Shown: piece by piece, positions 1-8,953 of the stretch
Position numbering within the stretch: the first letter of the stretch is position 1
Layout of the letters: every line of letters starts with the position of its first letter
Source: Thalassobius sp047123305
GTDB taxonomy: Bacteria; Pseudomonadota; Alphaproteobacteria; Rhodobacterales; Rhodobacteraceae
Length of the DNA: 64,000 nt
NCBI RefSeq assembly: GCF_047123305.1
Contig: NZ_CP138918.1
Location: 2,914,001-2,978,000 of the forward strand
Direction: 5' to 3'
Program-made: the position numbers and the translations under genes
Notes under the pieces: model-generated
Seen by the model: the letters and a program-made list of their open reading frames with translations, nothing else
Databases searched by the model: none
What the model was told of the DNA's origin: nothing

Positions 1-85
1 TGATATGTCAGGAGCGATCACCCTTGATAATGTCGCCGAAATCGACCAACTGGCACGGCAGCAGGCCGATACTCTGGTCGCCTAA
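1..85 (+). CDS. dxr: 1-deoxy-D-xylulose 5-phosphate reductoisomerase, C-terminal end (partial)
   Basis: Only the last 27 codons are present, ending in TAA at 83-85 (...EIDQLARQQADTLVA). The call rests on position: in Rhodobacteraceae and many other bacteria dxr lies immediately before rseP in the frr-uppS-cdsA-dxr-rseP-bamA series, and the helical Ala/Gln-rich tail suits a Dxr C-terminus. Dxr converts DXP to MEP in isoprenoid synthesis. The fragment is too short to carry a diagnostic motif, so this is inference from context. Confidence 0.6.
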   Translation, partial: DMSGAITLDNVAEIDQLARQQADTLVA

Positions 86-121
86 ACCGGGCGCATCGGG
101 CAAAAGACAAGAGGTAACCCC

Positions 122-1450
122 TTGGACGCACTAACCATCTTTTCCGCAGTGGGCGGGTCTTTAACAACTTTCATCGCATTTGTGGTGGCCTTGTCGATCA
201 TCGTCGCTGTGCATGAATACGGTCACTACATCGTCGGCCGCTGGTCCGGTATCGAGGCCGAGGTCTTCTCGCTTGGCTTTGGTCCGGTGGTCTGGTCGCG
301 CATGGACAAACGCGGCACCCGCTGGCAACTGGCGGCGCTGCCGTTTGGCGGCTATGTGAAATTTGTGGGTGATGCCAATGCCGCCTCTGTAGGATCCGAG
401 GGTGAGGTTCAAGCCGGTCGCAACACGATGGCTGGCGCGCCGCTGTGGGCGCGGGCGGCAACTGTTTCCGCCGGGCCGGTGTTTAACTTTATCCTGTCGA
501 TCCTGATCTTCGCCGCCATCACAATGGTGAACGGGGCCGCCAAAGAACCGCTGGAAGTTGGTAAGGTGAATGAGCTGCCCTATGAGGTGGCGCTGCAGCC
601 GGGCGATCAGATCCTGTCGATCGGCGGCATTGATGTGCCGACCCGCGGCGATGAGGCGACCTTTGACGATCTGCTGACCGCGCTGCCGATCGAATCCAAT
701 GTGGAATACCGCCTGCTCCGCGACGGGGCAGAGATGGTGGTGGCAACCGCACATCCGATGCCGGTTGTGGTCACTCAGCTGGCGCCGCAATCTGCCGCAT
801 ATGAAAGTGGTCTGCTGCGCGGCGACGTGATCACCCATGTGGATGGCATGGAAATCCTCGCCTTTTCGCAGCTGCGCAAAGCTGTGATGGAGGCAGGGGG
901 CAAATCGCTGGCGCTGGATGTCTGGCGTGACGGCGAAAAGCTGAAGTTCACCCTGACCCCCAAGCGCGTGGATGAGCCGCAGGCGGACGGCGGGTTTGAA
1001 ACCAACTGGCGGATCGGCATTGTCGGCGGCATGTTGTTCCAGCCGGGCACCGAAACCCTGCCACCGCTGCCCGCTTTGTCAGCAGGTGTGGACATGACCT
1101 GGAACATCATCACGGGCTCGATTTCGGGGCTGTACCACATGGTGTCTGGCACCATCAGCTCCTGCAACATGTCGGGTCCTTTGGGGATTGCTCAGGTCAG
1201 CGGCGCCATGGCACGGCAGGGCCTTGAGAACTTCATCTACTTCGTTGGCATCCTGTCCACCGCCGTGGGCCTGTTGAACCTGTTCCCGATTCCGGTGCTG
1301 GATGGCGGCCATCTGACTTTCTACGCCTATGAGGCGGTGACCCGTCGCAAACCCAGTGAACGGGCGCTGCGGATCCTGATGACCGCCGGTCTGACCGTGA
1401 TCCTCAGCCTGACGGTCTTTGCGCTGACCAATGATCTGTTCTGCCCCTAA
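122..1450 (+). CDS. rseP: RIP metalloprotease RseP (site-2 protease)
   Basis: Inner-membrane zinc protease of 442 residues that cleaves anti-sigma factors and leftover signal peptides inside the membrane. The zinc motif HEYGH is at residues 31-35 in the first membrane segment. The second catalytic motif, LDGGH, is in a C-terminal membrane segment, and PDZ-like sequence with repeated GD/SGL turns occupies the middle. The start is TTG at 122, preceded by GAGGT at 111-115. It follows dxr by 36 bp and precedes bamA, the usual order for this envelope locus. A strong terminator follows. Confidence 0.95.
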   Translation: MDALTIFSAVGGSLTTFIAFVVALSIIVAVHEYGHYIVGRWSGIEAEVFSLGFGPVVWSRMDKRGTRWQLAALPFGGYVKFVGDANAASVGSEGEVQAGRNTMAGAPLWARAATVSAGPVFNFILSILIFAAITMVNGAAKEPLEVGKVNELPYEVALQPGDQILSIGGIDVPTRGDEATFDDLLTALPIESNVEYRLLRDGAEMVVATAHPMPVVVTQLAPQSAAYESGLLRGDVITHVDGMEILAFSQLRKAVMEAGGKSLALDVWRDGEKLKFTLTPKRVDEPQADGGFETNWRIGIVGGMLFQPGTETLPPLPALSAGVDMTWNIITGSISGLYHMVSGTISSCNMSGPLGIAQVSGAMARQGLENFIYFVGILSTAVGLLNLFPIPVLDGGHLTFYAYEAVTRRKPSERALRILMTAGLTVILSLTVFALTNDLFCP

Positions 1451-1478
1451 GGGCCGCTGACAGTTTAACCAAAACCTG

Positions 1479-1506
1479 AAAAGGGGCCCGTTGCGGCCCC
1501 TTTTTT
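1479..1506 (+). terminator. Rho-independent terminator after rseP
   Basis: GGGGCC and GGCCCC arms with a short loop, preceded by an A-run and followed by six T, 30 bp after the rseP stop. It separates rseP from the small gene and bamA downstream. Confidence 0.85.
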
Positions 1507-1571
1507 GCCTCATTTCGCCCCTATCCCTGCTGGCAGAATGTCACTACATCGAAAACGCTCGGAGGGACACC

Positions 1572-1697
1572 ATGCAAACCTTACAACAAGGATATCGCGG
1601 CCTGAGCCTGCTGTTTCTGCTAAACTGGGACCGCCTGTTGATGATCTCGGCGATTTTCGCAGCCCTGACAGCCGCGACGGTGTTTGGCACGCTCTGA
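1572..1697 (+). CDS. small single-span membrane protein, 41 aa
   Basis: A 41-residue product starting at ATG 1572, with GGAGGG at 1561-1566 at good spacing. Residues 1-21 are amphipathic (MQTLQQGYRGLSLLFLLNWD); the rest forms one hydrophobic helix ending in FGTL. I recall similar tiny proteins with an RGL..L..LNWDRLL core in other roseobacters, but I cannot verify this here. It lies between the rseP terminator and bamA and probably has its own promoter. No function is known to me. A clean ribosome site and a protein-like sequence argue that it is real. Confidence 0.6.
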   Translation: MQTLQQGYRGLSLLFLLNWDRLLMISAIFAALTAATVFGTL

Positions 1698-1833
1698 CGC
1701 GCCTGATTTTCAAATCGAGACCCGATTACAGCAGTCATCCGCCGGTCTTGCCGCGCGGGTGTTTGCGGTTTTGACAATGCCCCGCAATCTCGGTACTCAG
1801 TTTGGCAATGGGATGTCTGACTGGGTTAATTAA

Positions 1834-4182
1834 ATGACCAACTTTCTGGGGGGTCGGCGCGTTTCTGCTGCCGAGTTTAATTTGAAATTGCGCGGCCTTG
1901 GTGTTGCGATGCTGTTGTCTGCCACAACAGCGCTGACCGCCCTGCCTGATATGGCTGAGGCGCAGAGCTACCGCTTTAATTCGGTGACGATTGAGGGCAA
2001 CCAGCGGATCGAAGCTGGCACCATCCTGACCTATGCCGGGATTGGCCGCGGTCAGAGCCTGACTGCGGGCGAGCTGAATGCAGCTTATCAGCGAATCATC
2101 GCAAGCGGCCTGTTCGAGTCGGTGGAGATCATTCCGCGCGGCGGCACCCTTGTCATCGAGGTGAAAGAATACCCGACCGTGAACCGCGTCCGGATTGAGG
2201 GCAACCGTCGTCTGAAAGACGAAGAGCTGGAAGCCCTGCTGGAAAGCAAGCCGCGTCTGGTCTTTAATCCAGAAGTGGCCGAACGGGACGCTGAGGTGAT
2301 TGCAGAGGCTTATAGCCAAGCAGGGCGTCTGGCCTCGAGGGTCTCGCCCAAGATCATCCGACGCAGCGACAACCGAGTGGATCTGGTCTTTGAAGTTTTC
2401 GAAGGCGACGTGACCGAGATTGAGCGCATCAGCTTCGTTGGCAACTCTGTCTATCCCGACCGCCGACTGCGCCGCGTTCTGGGCACCAAACAGGCCGGGT
2501 TGCTGCGCCGTTTTGTGCGTCGCGACACGCTGGTGGAAGACCGGATCGAGTTCGACAAACAGGTGCTGAGTGATTTCTACATGTCGCGCGGCTATGTCGA
2601 TTTCCGGGTCATGGGCGTGAATGCGGAGCTGGCGCGGGAACGCGACGCCTACTTCGTGACGTTCAATGTGCATGAAGGTCAGCAGTTCACCGTGGGTGAG
2701 GTGACAGTTGTTTCCGAACTCCAAGAAGCCGATTCCGATGAGTTTCTTGCCGAGTTGAAGCTGCGAACGGGCCAGACCTATTCACCGTCCGCAGTGGAAT
2801 CCGCAATTTCTCGCTTGGAAGGGCTGGGCAACCGTCAGGGCATCGACTTCCTGCGGGTGGAGCCACGCATCAGCCGCAACGATCGTGACCTTTCGCTGGA
2901 TGTTGAATTTGTGCTGACCCGCGGTCCGCGTGTGTTTGTCGAGCGGATTGACATCGAGGGCAACACCACCACGCTGGATCAGGTGATCCGACGCCAGTTC
3001 AAAGTGGCCGAAGGTGACCCCTTCAACCCGCGTGAGATCCGCGAAACAGCGGAACGGATCCGGGCGCTTGGGTTCTTTGGCAATGCCGATGTTCAAGCCC
3101 GTGAAGGCAGCGCGCCGGATCGTGTGATTGTGGATGTGGATGTCACTGAACAACCCACCGGCAGCCTGAGCTTTGGCGGCACCTATTCAACCAACTCGGG
3201 CCTGGGTCTGGTGATTGGCCTGAAGGAACGCAATTTCCTCGGTCGCGGCCAGCAGGTCGACCTCAACCTTTCGGGCACCGAAGGGTCGAAGGTTTATAGC
3301 CTCAAGTTCACCGAGCCTGCGTTGTTGGGGCGCAATCTGGCGTTCACCCTGGATATGGGTTACTCGGAAAGCAACACCGACAACGCCAACTACGATACCA
3401 AATCCTATCGTTTCCGCCCCGGGTTGGGCTTTGCGCTGTCGCCGAAATCGAACCTCTCGGTTTTCGGTATTGCGGAAAACACCGAAATGCTGGCCAACGC
3501 CTCAGTGACCAACGGTGGTATTGTGACCTCCGAAATTGCGCAGGCGACGGATGTGAACCTCGGTGTTGGTTATCGGCTTAGCTACGACAGTCGTGTGGGC
3601 GAATTGGAACAGGATCGTGGTTATCGGTTCTCCTTTGGTCAAGAGTTTGCGGGGAGCAGCAGCAGTCAGTTTATCCGGACCACGGCGAAAGCTTCGGCGC
3701 AGACCAAAGTGTTCAGCGATGAGATCACTTTGCGGGCCACCTTGGAAGCGGGGGCGTTGAGCTATTCCAAAGGCAACAGCCGTTCGGTGGACCGTTTCAA
3801 CATCGGTGGCGGCCTTATCCGCGGCTTCCAGCCGGATGGCGTTGGTCCGCGAGAGATCGATGGCACTAACAATGATGCCTTGGGCGGCGACAAATACGCG
3901 GTTGCCCGCTTTGAAGCGGAATTCCCGCTGGGCCTGCCAGAGGAATACGGCATCACCGGCGGTGTGTTCTACGACGTGGGTTCGGTCTGGGGGCTGAGCA
4001 ACGCGGCTGCGGCAACGGGGACTGTCTATTACACCGACTTTACCCCACGCCAGGTGGTGGGTGTTTCGCTACTGTGGACCACCCCGATTGGCCCGCTGCG
4101 GTTCAACTGGTCCAAGACCCTGCAGAAAGAGGCGTTTGATGAGGATCAGTCCTTCAACCTGACCATTCAAACAGACTTCTAA
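1834..4182 (+). CDS. bamA: outer membrane protein assembly factor BamA
   Basis: Central subunit of the BAM complex, which folds beta-barrel proteins into the outer membrane. It is 782 residues, normal for the family. Residues 1-44 hold a basic N-terminus, a hydrophobic stretch and an Ala-x-Ala-type cleavage region before QSYRFNSVTIEGN. Five POTRA domains follow to about residue 440, with repeated 'EGN' strands and 'ALGFF/ASGLF' motifs. The rest is the 16-strand barrel, with the conserved IRGF motif (...GGGLIRGFQPDGVGPR) and a terminal Phe. The gene overlaps the next one by a single base (TAATG), indicating translational coupling with the Skp-like chaperone. Confidence 0.97.
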   Translation: MTNFLGGRRVSAAEFNLKLRGLGVAMLLSATTALTALPDMAEAQSYRFNSVTIEGNQRIEAGTILTYAGIGRGQSLTAGELNAAYQRIIASGLFESVEIIPRGGTLVIEVKEYPTVNRVRIEGNRRLKDEELEALLESKPRLVFNPEVAERDAEVIAEAYSQAGRLASRVSPKIIRRSDNRVDLVFEVFEGDVTEIERISFVGNSVYPDRRLRRVLGTKQAGLLRRFVRRDTLVEDRIEFDKQVLSDFYMSRGYVDFRVMGVNAELARERDAYFVTFNVHEGQQFTVGEVTVVSELQEADSDEFLAELKLRTGQTYSPSAVESAISRLEGLGNRQGIDFLRVEPRISRNDRDLSLDVEFVLTRGPRVFVERIDIEGNTTTLDQVIRRQFKVAEGDPFNPREIRETAERIRALGFFGNADVQAREGSAPDRVIVDVDVTEQPTGSLSFGGTYSTNSGLGLVIGLKERNFLGRGQQVDLNLSGTEGSKVYSLKFTEPALLGRNLAFTLDMGYSESNTDNANYDTKSYRFRPGLGFALSPKSNLSVFGIAENTEMLANASVTNGGIVTSEIAQATDVNLGVGYRLSYDSRVGELEQDRGYRFSFGQEFAGSSSSQFIRTTAKASAQTKVFSDEITLRATLEAGALSYSKGNSRSVDRFNIGGGLIRGFQPDGVGPREIDGTNNDALGGDKYAVARFEAEFPLGLPEEYGITGGVFYDVGSVWGLSNAAAATGTVYYTDFTPRQVVGVSLLWTTPIGPLRFNWSKTLQKEAFDEDQSFNLTIQTDF

Positions 4183-4790
4183 TGCGGTTTCTCGCTTTGA
4201 AATCCTTCCGGGCCGCCGCTTTGGCGGCCCTTCTCTGTGGGGCTGCCCCCTGGGCGGTGGCGCAGGACACACAGGTCCTGCGCAGCCCAATCCTGACAAT
4301 TGATTCCGATCGGTTGTTTAATGGATCGGCTTTTGGTCTGCGGGTGCTGGCTGATTTCGAAGCTTCTGGCCGTGCGCTGGAAGCAGAGAACCGCGCCATC
4401 GAAGCGGACCTGCAAGAAGAAGAGCGCCTGCTTACCGAGCAGCGCCCCGGGATGACGCCCGAGGCGTTTCGTGCCTTGGCAGACGCCTTCGACACCAAGG
4501 TGGAACAGATCCGAAGCGAGCAGAACGCCAAGCTCCGGGTGCTGACCCAACGCCGCGAAAATGCCCGACGAGTATTCTTTTCGACAGCAACGCCTGTGTT
4601 GGAAAACGTGATGGCCAGTGCCGGTGCCGCAGTGATTGTCGAAAGCCGCAGCATCTTCATGTCGGCGGGCGCAATTGACGTGACTCAGACGGTGATCGAC
4701 CGTCTGGATCAGGAGATCGGCGACGGCCTGGTGCCGATCACCGTGGCCCCCTCCGAGACGGGAACGACCGCCGAGGACCGCGACCCGTAA
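4182..4790 (+). CDS. OmpH/Skp-like periplasmic chaperone
   Basis: A 202-residue secreted protein. It has a clear signal peptide (basic start, Ala/Leu core, AVAQD cleavage near residue 28), then 'ILTIDSDRLFNGSAFG', matching the OmpH/Skp start motif. A long Glu/Arg-rich coiled-coil segment follows (about residues 60-135), then a C-terminal segment resembling the Skp beta core. Skp carries unfolded outer-membrane proteins to BamA. The start codon overlaps the bamA stop. The placement directly after bamA supports the call. No lpxD lies between this gene and fabZ, unlike in E. coli. Confidence 0.85.
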   Translation: MRFLALKSFRAAALAALLCGAAPWAVAQDTQVLRSPILTIDSDRLFNGSAFGLRVLADFEASGRALEAENRAIEADLQEEERLLTEQRPGMTPEAFRALADAFDTKVEQIRSEQNAKLRVLTQRRENARRVFFSTATPVLENVMASAGAAVIVESRSIFMSAGAIDVTQTVIDRLDQEIGDGLVPITVAPSETGTTAEDRDP

Positions 4791-4887
4791 CGCCCTGTAA
4801 TGTAATGTGCCCAGCCCGCGCTTGCCCCGAGAAGGGGGAGTTGTTAGGGAACGGGAAAGACAAGACCTCTGCCAGAAAGGAAATACC

Positions 4888-5358
4888 ATGACCGAGCAGC
4901 TTCTGTCGGCGGATATCGACCTCATTCAGCGGATTATTCCGCATCGCTATCCATTCCTGCTGGTGGACAAGGTTGTCGACATCAAAGGCTACCAGTCCGG
5001 CAAGGGCATCAAAAACGTCACCATGAACGAGCCGCATTTCCAGGGCCATTTCCCCGGCAAGCCGATCATGCCCGGCGTGACCATCATCGAAGCGATGGCG
5101 CAGACTGCCGCCGTGATGGTGGGCACAGCGCTCGATATGGCTGACAAGAACATGCTGGTTTATTTCATGGCCATCGAGAAATCCAAATTCCGGCGCATGG
5201 TTGTGCCCGGTGATGTGTTGGAGCTGAACGTGACCACCACCCGTGGCAAGCCCGGCGGCAAGGTCTGGAAATTCTCTGGCGTCGCCACGGTGGACGGCGA
5301 ACTGGCCTGTGAATGCGAGTTCACCGCGATGATGGATCTCAGCGCGAACGAAGGGTAA
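4888..5358 (+). CDS. fabZ: 3-hydroxyacyl-[acyl-carrier-protein] dehydratase FabZ
   Basis: Hot-dog fold dehydratase of 156 residues removing water from 3-hydroxyacyl-ACP in fatty acid synthesis. The catalytic residues are His54 in 'GHFPGKPIMPG' and Glu68 in 'VTIIEAMAQ', at the same positions as in E. coli FabZ. I chose ATG 4888 because GAAAGGA at 4875-4881 is well placed; an upstream in-frame start at 4807 would add non-conserved sequence. The lpxA start follows six bases after the stop, so the genes form one operon. Confidence 0.95.
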   Translation: MTEQLLSADIDLIQRIIPHRYPFLLVDKVVDIKGYQSGKGIKNVTMNEPHFQGHFPGKPIMPGVTIIEAMAQTAAVMVGTALDMADKNMLVYFMAIEKSKFRRMVVPGDVLELNVTTTRGKPGGKVWKFSGVATVDGELACECEFTAMMDLSANEG

Positions 5359-5364
5359 CCGGCT

Positions 5365-6150
5365 ATGGCTGCTGACATTCACCCCTCTGCCATCATCGAA
5401 GATGGCGCGGTGATCGGGGAAGGCTGCAAGGTCGGACCGTTCTGTATCATCGGCAAGGATGTGGTGCTGCATGACCAGGTGGAGCTAAAGAGCCACGTGG
5501 TTGTGACCGGCAATACGGTGATCGGTGAAGAAACGGTGATCTTCCCTTTCTCAGTTATTGGCGAGATTCCTCAGGACCTTAAGTTCAAAGGCGAAAACAC
5601 CCGTCTTGAGGTCGGCAAACGCAACCGGATCCGCGAACACGTCACCATGAACGCAGGCACAGAAGGTGGCGGCGGGCTGACCAAAGTGGGCGACGATGGT
5701 CTGTTCATGGCGGGCTGCCACGTGGCCCATGATGCGATCATTGGCGATCGGGTGATTGTGGTTAATCAGGTGGCCATTGCGGGCCATGTGCAGATGGAAG
5801 ATGACGTGATCATCGGCGGCCTGTCGGGCATTCACCAATGGGTGCGGATCGGGCAGGGGGCTATTATTGGCGCGCTGTCGATGGTCACTGCTGATGTAAT
5901 CCCACATGGTCTGGTGCAGGCCTCCCGTGGGGAACTGGACGGGCTCAACCTTGTCGGGCTGAAGCGGCGCGGCGTGCCGCGCGCTGATATCTCGGCGTTG
6001 CGGGCAGCGTTGAAGGTCATGGCCGATGGCCAAGGCACCTTTCAGGAACGTGTGCGGGGCTTGGGCGACGAGACCGACAGCGACTACGTGCGCCAGATCG
6101 TAGACTTTGTGACCGGTGCCTCTGACCGGTCCTTCCTGACCCCGCGCTGA
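5365..6150 (+). CDS. lpxA: UDP-N-acetylglucosamine acyltransferase LpxA
   Basis: First enzyme of lipid A synthesis, transferring a 3-hydroxyacyl chain from ACP to UDP-GlcNAc in the cytoplasm. The 261 residues show the left-handed beta-helix hexapeptide pattern throughout the first two thirds (IHPSAIIEDGAVIGEGCKVG...). The catalytic His is in 'MAGCHVAHDAIIGD', and 'NRIREHVTMNAGTEGGGGLT' matches the LpxA signature. The C-terminal helices include 'RGVPRADISALRAALK'. It is tightly packed between fabZ (6 bp) and lpxI (4 bp). Confidence 0.96.
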   Translation: MAADIHPSAIIEDGAVIGEGCKVGPFCIIGKDVVLHDQVELKSHVVVTGNTVIGEETVIFPFSVIGEIPQDLKFKGENTRLEVGKRNRIREHVTMNAGTEGGGGLTKVGDDGLFMAGCHVAHDAIIGDRVIVVNQVAIAGHVQMEDDVIIGGLSGIHQWVRIGQGAIIGALSMVTADVIPHGLVQASRGELDGLNLVGLKRRGVPRADISALRAALKVMADGQGTFQERVRGLGDETDSDYVRQIVDFVTGASDRSFLTPR

Positions 6151-6154
6151 CGCC

Positions 6155-6973
6155 ATGAGCGGACGTCTTGCGATCCTTGCAGGTGATGGCGCGCTGCCGG
6201 TTGAGCTGGTGGCGGCCCATCCTGATGCCTTGCGCGTGACCTTCGAAGGTGTCGCACACCAGTTGACCGAAACGGTCGAGACCCACCGGTTTGAACGGTT
6301 GGGGGAGATGTTCGAGGCGCTGAAGGCACAGGGTGTGACACGCATTGTGATGGCCGGCTCCATGAGCCGCCCGCCGCTGGACCCTGCGGCGATGGATCCG
6401 CTGATGATCTCGCTGGCGCCGCGTCTGATGGCGGCCATGCAGGGCGGCGATGATGCGCTGCTGCGGCTGGTGATTGCCATCATCGAAGAGCAGGGCTTTG
6501 CGGTCCTGGGCGCCCACGAATTGCTGACAGGTCTGACGGTTGAAGCTGGCCAATTGGCCGGTCCAATGCCTTCGGATCAAGACCTGAGTGATGCGGCCCG
6601 TGGGGCCGCGCTGCTGGCCGCGTTGTCGCCACATGATGTGGGGCAGGGATGTGTGGTGGCAGGTGGGCTGGTTTTGGGGGTTGAGACCCTGCAAGGCACG
6701 GAATTTATGCTCGACACCGTTGCCCGCACAGCGCCGCATCTGCGCCGTGGCCAGAAAGGTGTCTTTGTCAAAGCAGCGAAAGCGGGTCAGGATCTGCGGG
6801 TGGATATGCCGGCGATTGGGCCGGACACAGTTGCGCAGGCCAAGGCGGCTGGGCTGGCGGGCGTTGTGGTGCAGGCGGACCATGTGATGGTGCTGGACCG
6901 CGCAAACACCCTTGCCGCATTTGATGAGGCGGGACTTTTCCTTCTGGGACAAGTGTTTGAGGCGCAGTCATGA
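6155..6973 (+). CDS. lpxI: UDP-2,3-diacylglucosamine pyrophosphatase LpxI
   Basis: A 272-residue member of the DUF1009/LpxI family, the alphaproteobacterial replacement for LpxH. It hydrolyses UDP-2,3-diacylglucosamine to lipid X and UMP. The N-terminus 'LAILAGDGALPVEL' and the C-terminal 'RVDMPAIGPDTVAQAKAAGL' are family signatures; the Asp in the second motif corresponds to the catalytic Asp described for Caulobacter LpxI (from memory). The product of LpxA passes through LpxC and LpxD, not encoded here, before this step. Its stop overlaps the lpxB start (ATGA). Confidence 0.94.
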   Translation: MSGRLAILAGDGALPVELVAAHPDALRVTFEGVAHQLTETVETHRFERLGEMFEALKAQGVTRIVMAGSMSRPPLDPAAMDPLMISLAPRLMAAMQGGDDALLRLVIAIIEEQGFAVLGAHELLTGLTVEAGQLAGPMPSDQDLSDAARGAALLAALSPHDVGQGCVVAGGLVLGVETLQGTEFMLDTVARTAPHLRRGQKGVFVKAAKAGQDLRVDMPAIGPDTVAQAKAAGLAGVVVQADHVMVLDRANTLAAFDEAGLFLLGQVFEAQS

Positions 6974-8139
6974 TGCGCATCTTCCTCATTGCCGGAGAGG
7001 CCTCGGGCGACCGTTTGGGCGCGGCGCTGATGGAGGGGCTGTCGGATCTCTTGGACGATGATGTGGAATTCCTTGGCGTTGGCGGCCCTCTGATGCAGGC
7101 GCAGGGCATGGAGAGCCTGTTTCCGATGGATGAGCTGTCGGTGATGGGTCTGGCAGAGGTGCTGCCGAAATACCGCCAGCTGAAACGCCGGATCGCAGAA
7201 ACCGCCGAGACCGCACTGCAGGCCAAGCCGGATGTGATGATCTCGATCGACAGTCCGGACTTTTGCCTGCGGGTCGCCAAACTGGTCAAAGCTGCTTCAG
7301 ATATTCGCACGGTACACTACGTCGCGCCTTCGGTCTGGGCCTGGCGCGAAGGGCGGGCGACCAAAATGGCGAAGGTCATCGACCACGTGCTGGCGCTGCT
7401 GCCGTTTGAGCCGCCCTTGATGGAGGCGGCGGGGATGGAGTGTAACTTCGTTGGCCATCCCGTGGTTTCCGAGCCGCAGGCCAGCAATGTGGAAGCCACG
7501 TTGTTTCGTGCAAAACACAAGCTGGGTCAGAATAAGACGCTGCTGGTGTTGCCCGGCTCGCGGCGCGGGGAGGTCAGCCGTTTGACCCCGGTGTTTGGCG
7601 CTGCCCTGCAAGAGATTGTGCAGGCCGAACCCGACCTGAAACTGGTGATCCCAACTACTGGCAATGTGACCGATCTGGTGCGCGAGGCTGTTGCGGACTG
7701 GCCGGTCAAACCGGTGATCCTGGATCCGCGCGGGATGGAACCTGAGGTCTATAAGCTGGAAAAAGCCGCGGCCTTTGCAGCTGCAGATGCGGCGCTGGCG
7801 GCGTCTGGCACTGTGTCGTTGGAATTGGCGGCAGCAGGCACGCCGATGGTGATTGCCTATGACATGAACTGGCTCAGCCGGATCCTGATTTCACGGATGT
7901 TGAAGGTGGACACGGTGACTTTGGTCAATCTGGTGTCGGAAACCCGCACGGTGCCCGAGTTCATCGGCAAGAACTGCCTGCCTGAGAAGATTGCTCCCGC
8001 TGTGGTGAAGGTTCTGGGCGGAGCCCGTGGGCAGCAGGAGGCGATGGAGCTGACCATGCAGCGTCTTGGCCGTGGCGGCCAGCGTCCCGGTCTGCGAGCG
8101 GCCCATGCCGTGTTGCGCGGAATGGGCGTGCAGGTCTGA
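6970..8139 (+). CDS. lpxB: lipid-A-disaccharide synthase LpxB
   Basis: GT19 glycosyltransferase of 389 residues that joins lipid X and UDP-diacylglucosamine to make the lipid A disaccharide. Signatures are 'IFLIAGEASGDRLGA' at the N-terminus, 'PDVMISIDSPDFCLRVAK', 'YVAPSVWAWREGRATKM', 'LPFEPPLMEAAG' and 'LLVLPGSRRGEVSR'. The first ATG (6970) overlaps the lpxI stop by four bases; a second Met follows at once and could also be used. It is the last gene of the plus-strand envelope run. Confidence 0.96.
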   Translation: MMRIFLIAGEASGDRLGAALMEGLSDLLDDDVEFLGVGGPLMQAQGMESLFPMDELSVMGLAEVLPKYRQLKRRIAETAETALQAKPDVMISIDSPDFCLRVAKLVKAASDIRTVHYVAPSVWAWREGRATKMAKVIDHVLALLPFEPPLMEAAGMECNFVGHPVVSEPQASNVEATLFRAKHKLGQNKTLLVLPGSRRGEVSRLTPVFGAALQEIVQAEPDLKLVIPTTGNVTDLVREAVADWPVKPVILDPRGMEPEVYKLEKAAAFAAADAALAASGTVSLELAAAGTPMVIAYDMNWLSRILISRMLKVDTVTLVNLVSETRTVPEFIGKNCLPEKIAPAVVKVLGGARGQQEAMELTMQRLGRGGQRPGLRAAHAVLRGMGVQV

Positions 8140-8165
8140 TGTTTAGCTTTGAAAAGTGCAACAAC

Positions 8166-8191
8166 AAAAAGGGCGGCTCTGCGGGCCGCCC
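8166..8191 (-). terminator. terminator for the minus-strand ThiE-like gene
   Basis: Seven-bp stem GGGCGGC (8171-8177) and GCCGCCC (8185-8191). On the minus strand the hairpin is followed by a T-run (the five A at 8166-8170 on plus), 30 bp past the stop of the gene at 8221. It lies between convergent genes and may also stop lpxB transcription, though the plus side lacks a T-run. Confidence 0.7.
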
Positions 8192-8220
8192 ATTCTAATT
8201 CTGCCAGTTTCTGAAGTGGG

Positions 8221-8841
8221 TTAGCTGAACTGCGCCTTCAGATCGCTCAGCGCCTGCACCGCATCCTCCTGCGACCAGATTTCTTCGCCGATGCCGAAGA
8301 AATCGGTGAAGGGCGAGATGTCTTTGATGATTTCAGGGGTCAGCGCACCTTCGGCAACAACGGGCACTTCGATCATTTCGGACCACCACTGGAACAGGTC
8401 TTTCTCGGCCACGGTGCCGTCATCCAAACCGGTGTCGCCCAGCGGGCCAAAGGCCACATAGTCGCTGCCGCCTTCGCCTGCGGACATGCCGTCATGGCTG
8501 GACGCGCCACAGAACGAGCCGACAATGGCATCGGGACCAAGGGCTTTGCGGGTTTTGCGCACGGAACGGGCACCATCGGTCAGATGCACCCCGTCCAGAC
8601 CCAGACGTTCGACCAGAAGGATGTGATTGTCGATAACCAGCGCCACGTCGCGGGCGTGGGTCACTTCGCGCAGCGCATCTGCAGCGCGGCTGATTTTATC
8701 CTCATCGCGGGTGGCCAGGGCCAGACGCACGCAGGCCACGTCATGGGCGTCCAGCACCTCGGCCAGACGGGTCGGGAAACGGGACAGCTCAAATTCGGGC
8801 GGGGTGATCAGATAGATCTGTGGCTGCTCAACTTCGGCCAT
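8221..8841 (-). CDS. thiamine phosphate synthase-like TIM-barrel protein (ThiE family, divergent)
   Basis: A 206-residue TIM-barrel protein of the ThiE/TenI family; true ThiE couples HMP-PP and HET-P into thiamine phosphate. Visible family features are 'ALVIDNHILLVERLGLDGVHLTDG' (the 'N...A...G.HL' strand), 'IVGSFCGASSHDGM' and 'SDYVAFGPLGDTG'. Two places differ from textbook ThiE: the 'GP.f.T.TK' phosphate loop lacks the Lys, and the late 'PVVAIGGI' motif reads 'PVVAEGALT'. The enzymatic role is therefore uncertain. The gene stands alone, without other thi genes nearby. Confidence 0.75.
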   Translation of the reverse strand: MAEVEQPQIYLITPPEFELSRFPTRLAEVLDAHDVACVRLALATRDEDKISRAADALREVTHARDVALVIDNHILLVERLGLDGVHLTDGARSVRKTRKALGPDAIVGSFCGASSHDGMSAGEGGSDYVAFGPLGDTGLDDGTVAEKDLFQWWSEMIEVPVVAEGALTPEIIKDISPFTDFFGIGEEIWSQEDAVQALSDLKAQFS

Positions 8842-8953
8842 CTGCGCGGCTCCTTAACGTCTGGTCTTGCGATAGGTTTTGCGGGTCTCGCGCGGCTATA
8901 ACGCGGTTTTTCCGCTTTGGCTATCGCTGAGGCGACATAGGCACGCGGCTGCG

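Noticed and set aside
1735..2724. 329-codon open frame antisense to bamA
   Set aside because: Composition typical of a reverse-strand shadow; bamA is unambiguous.
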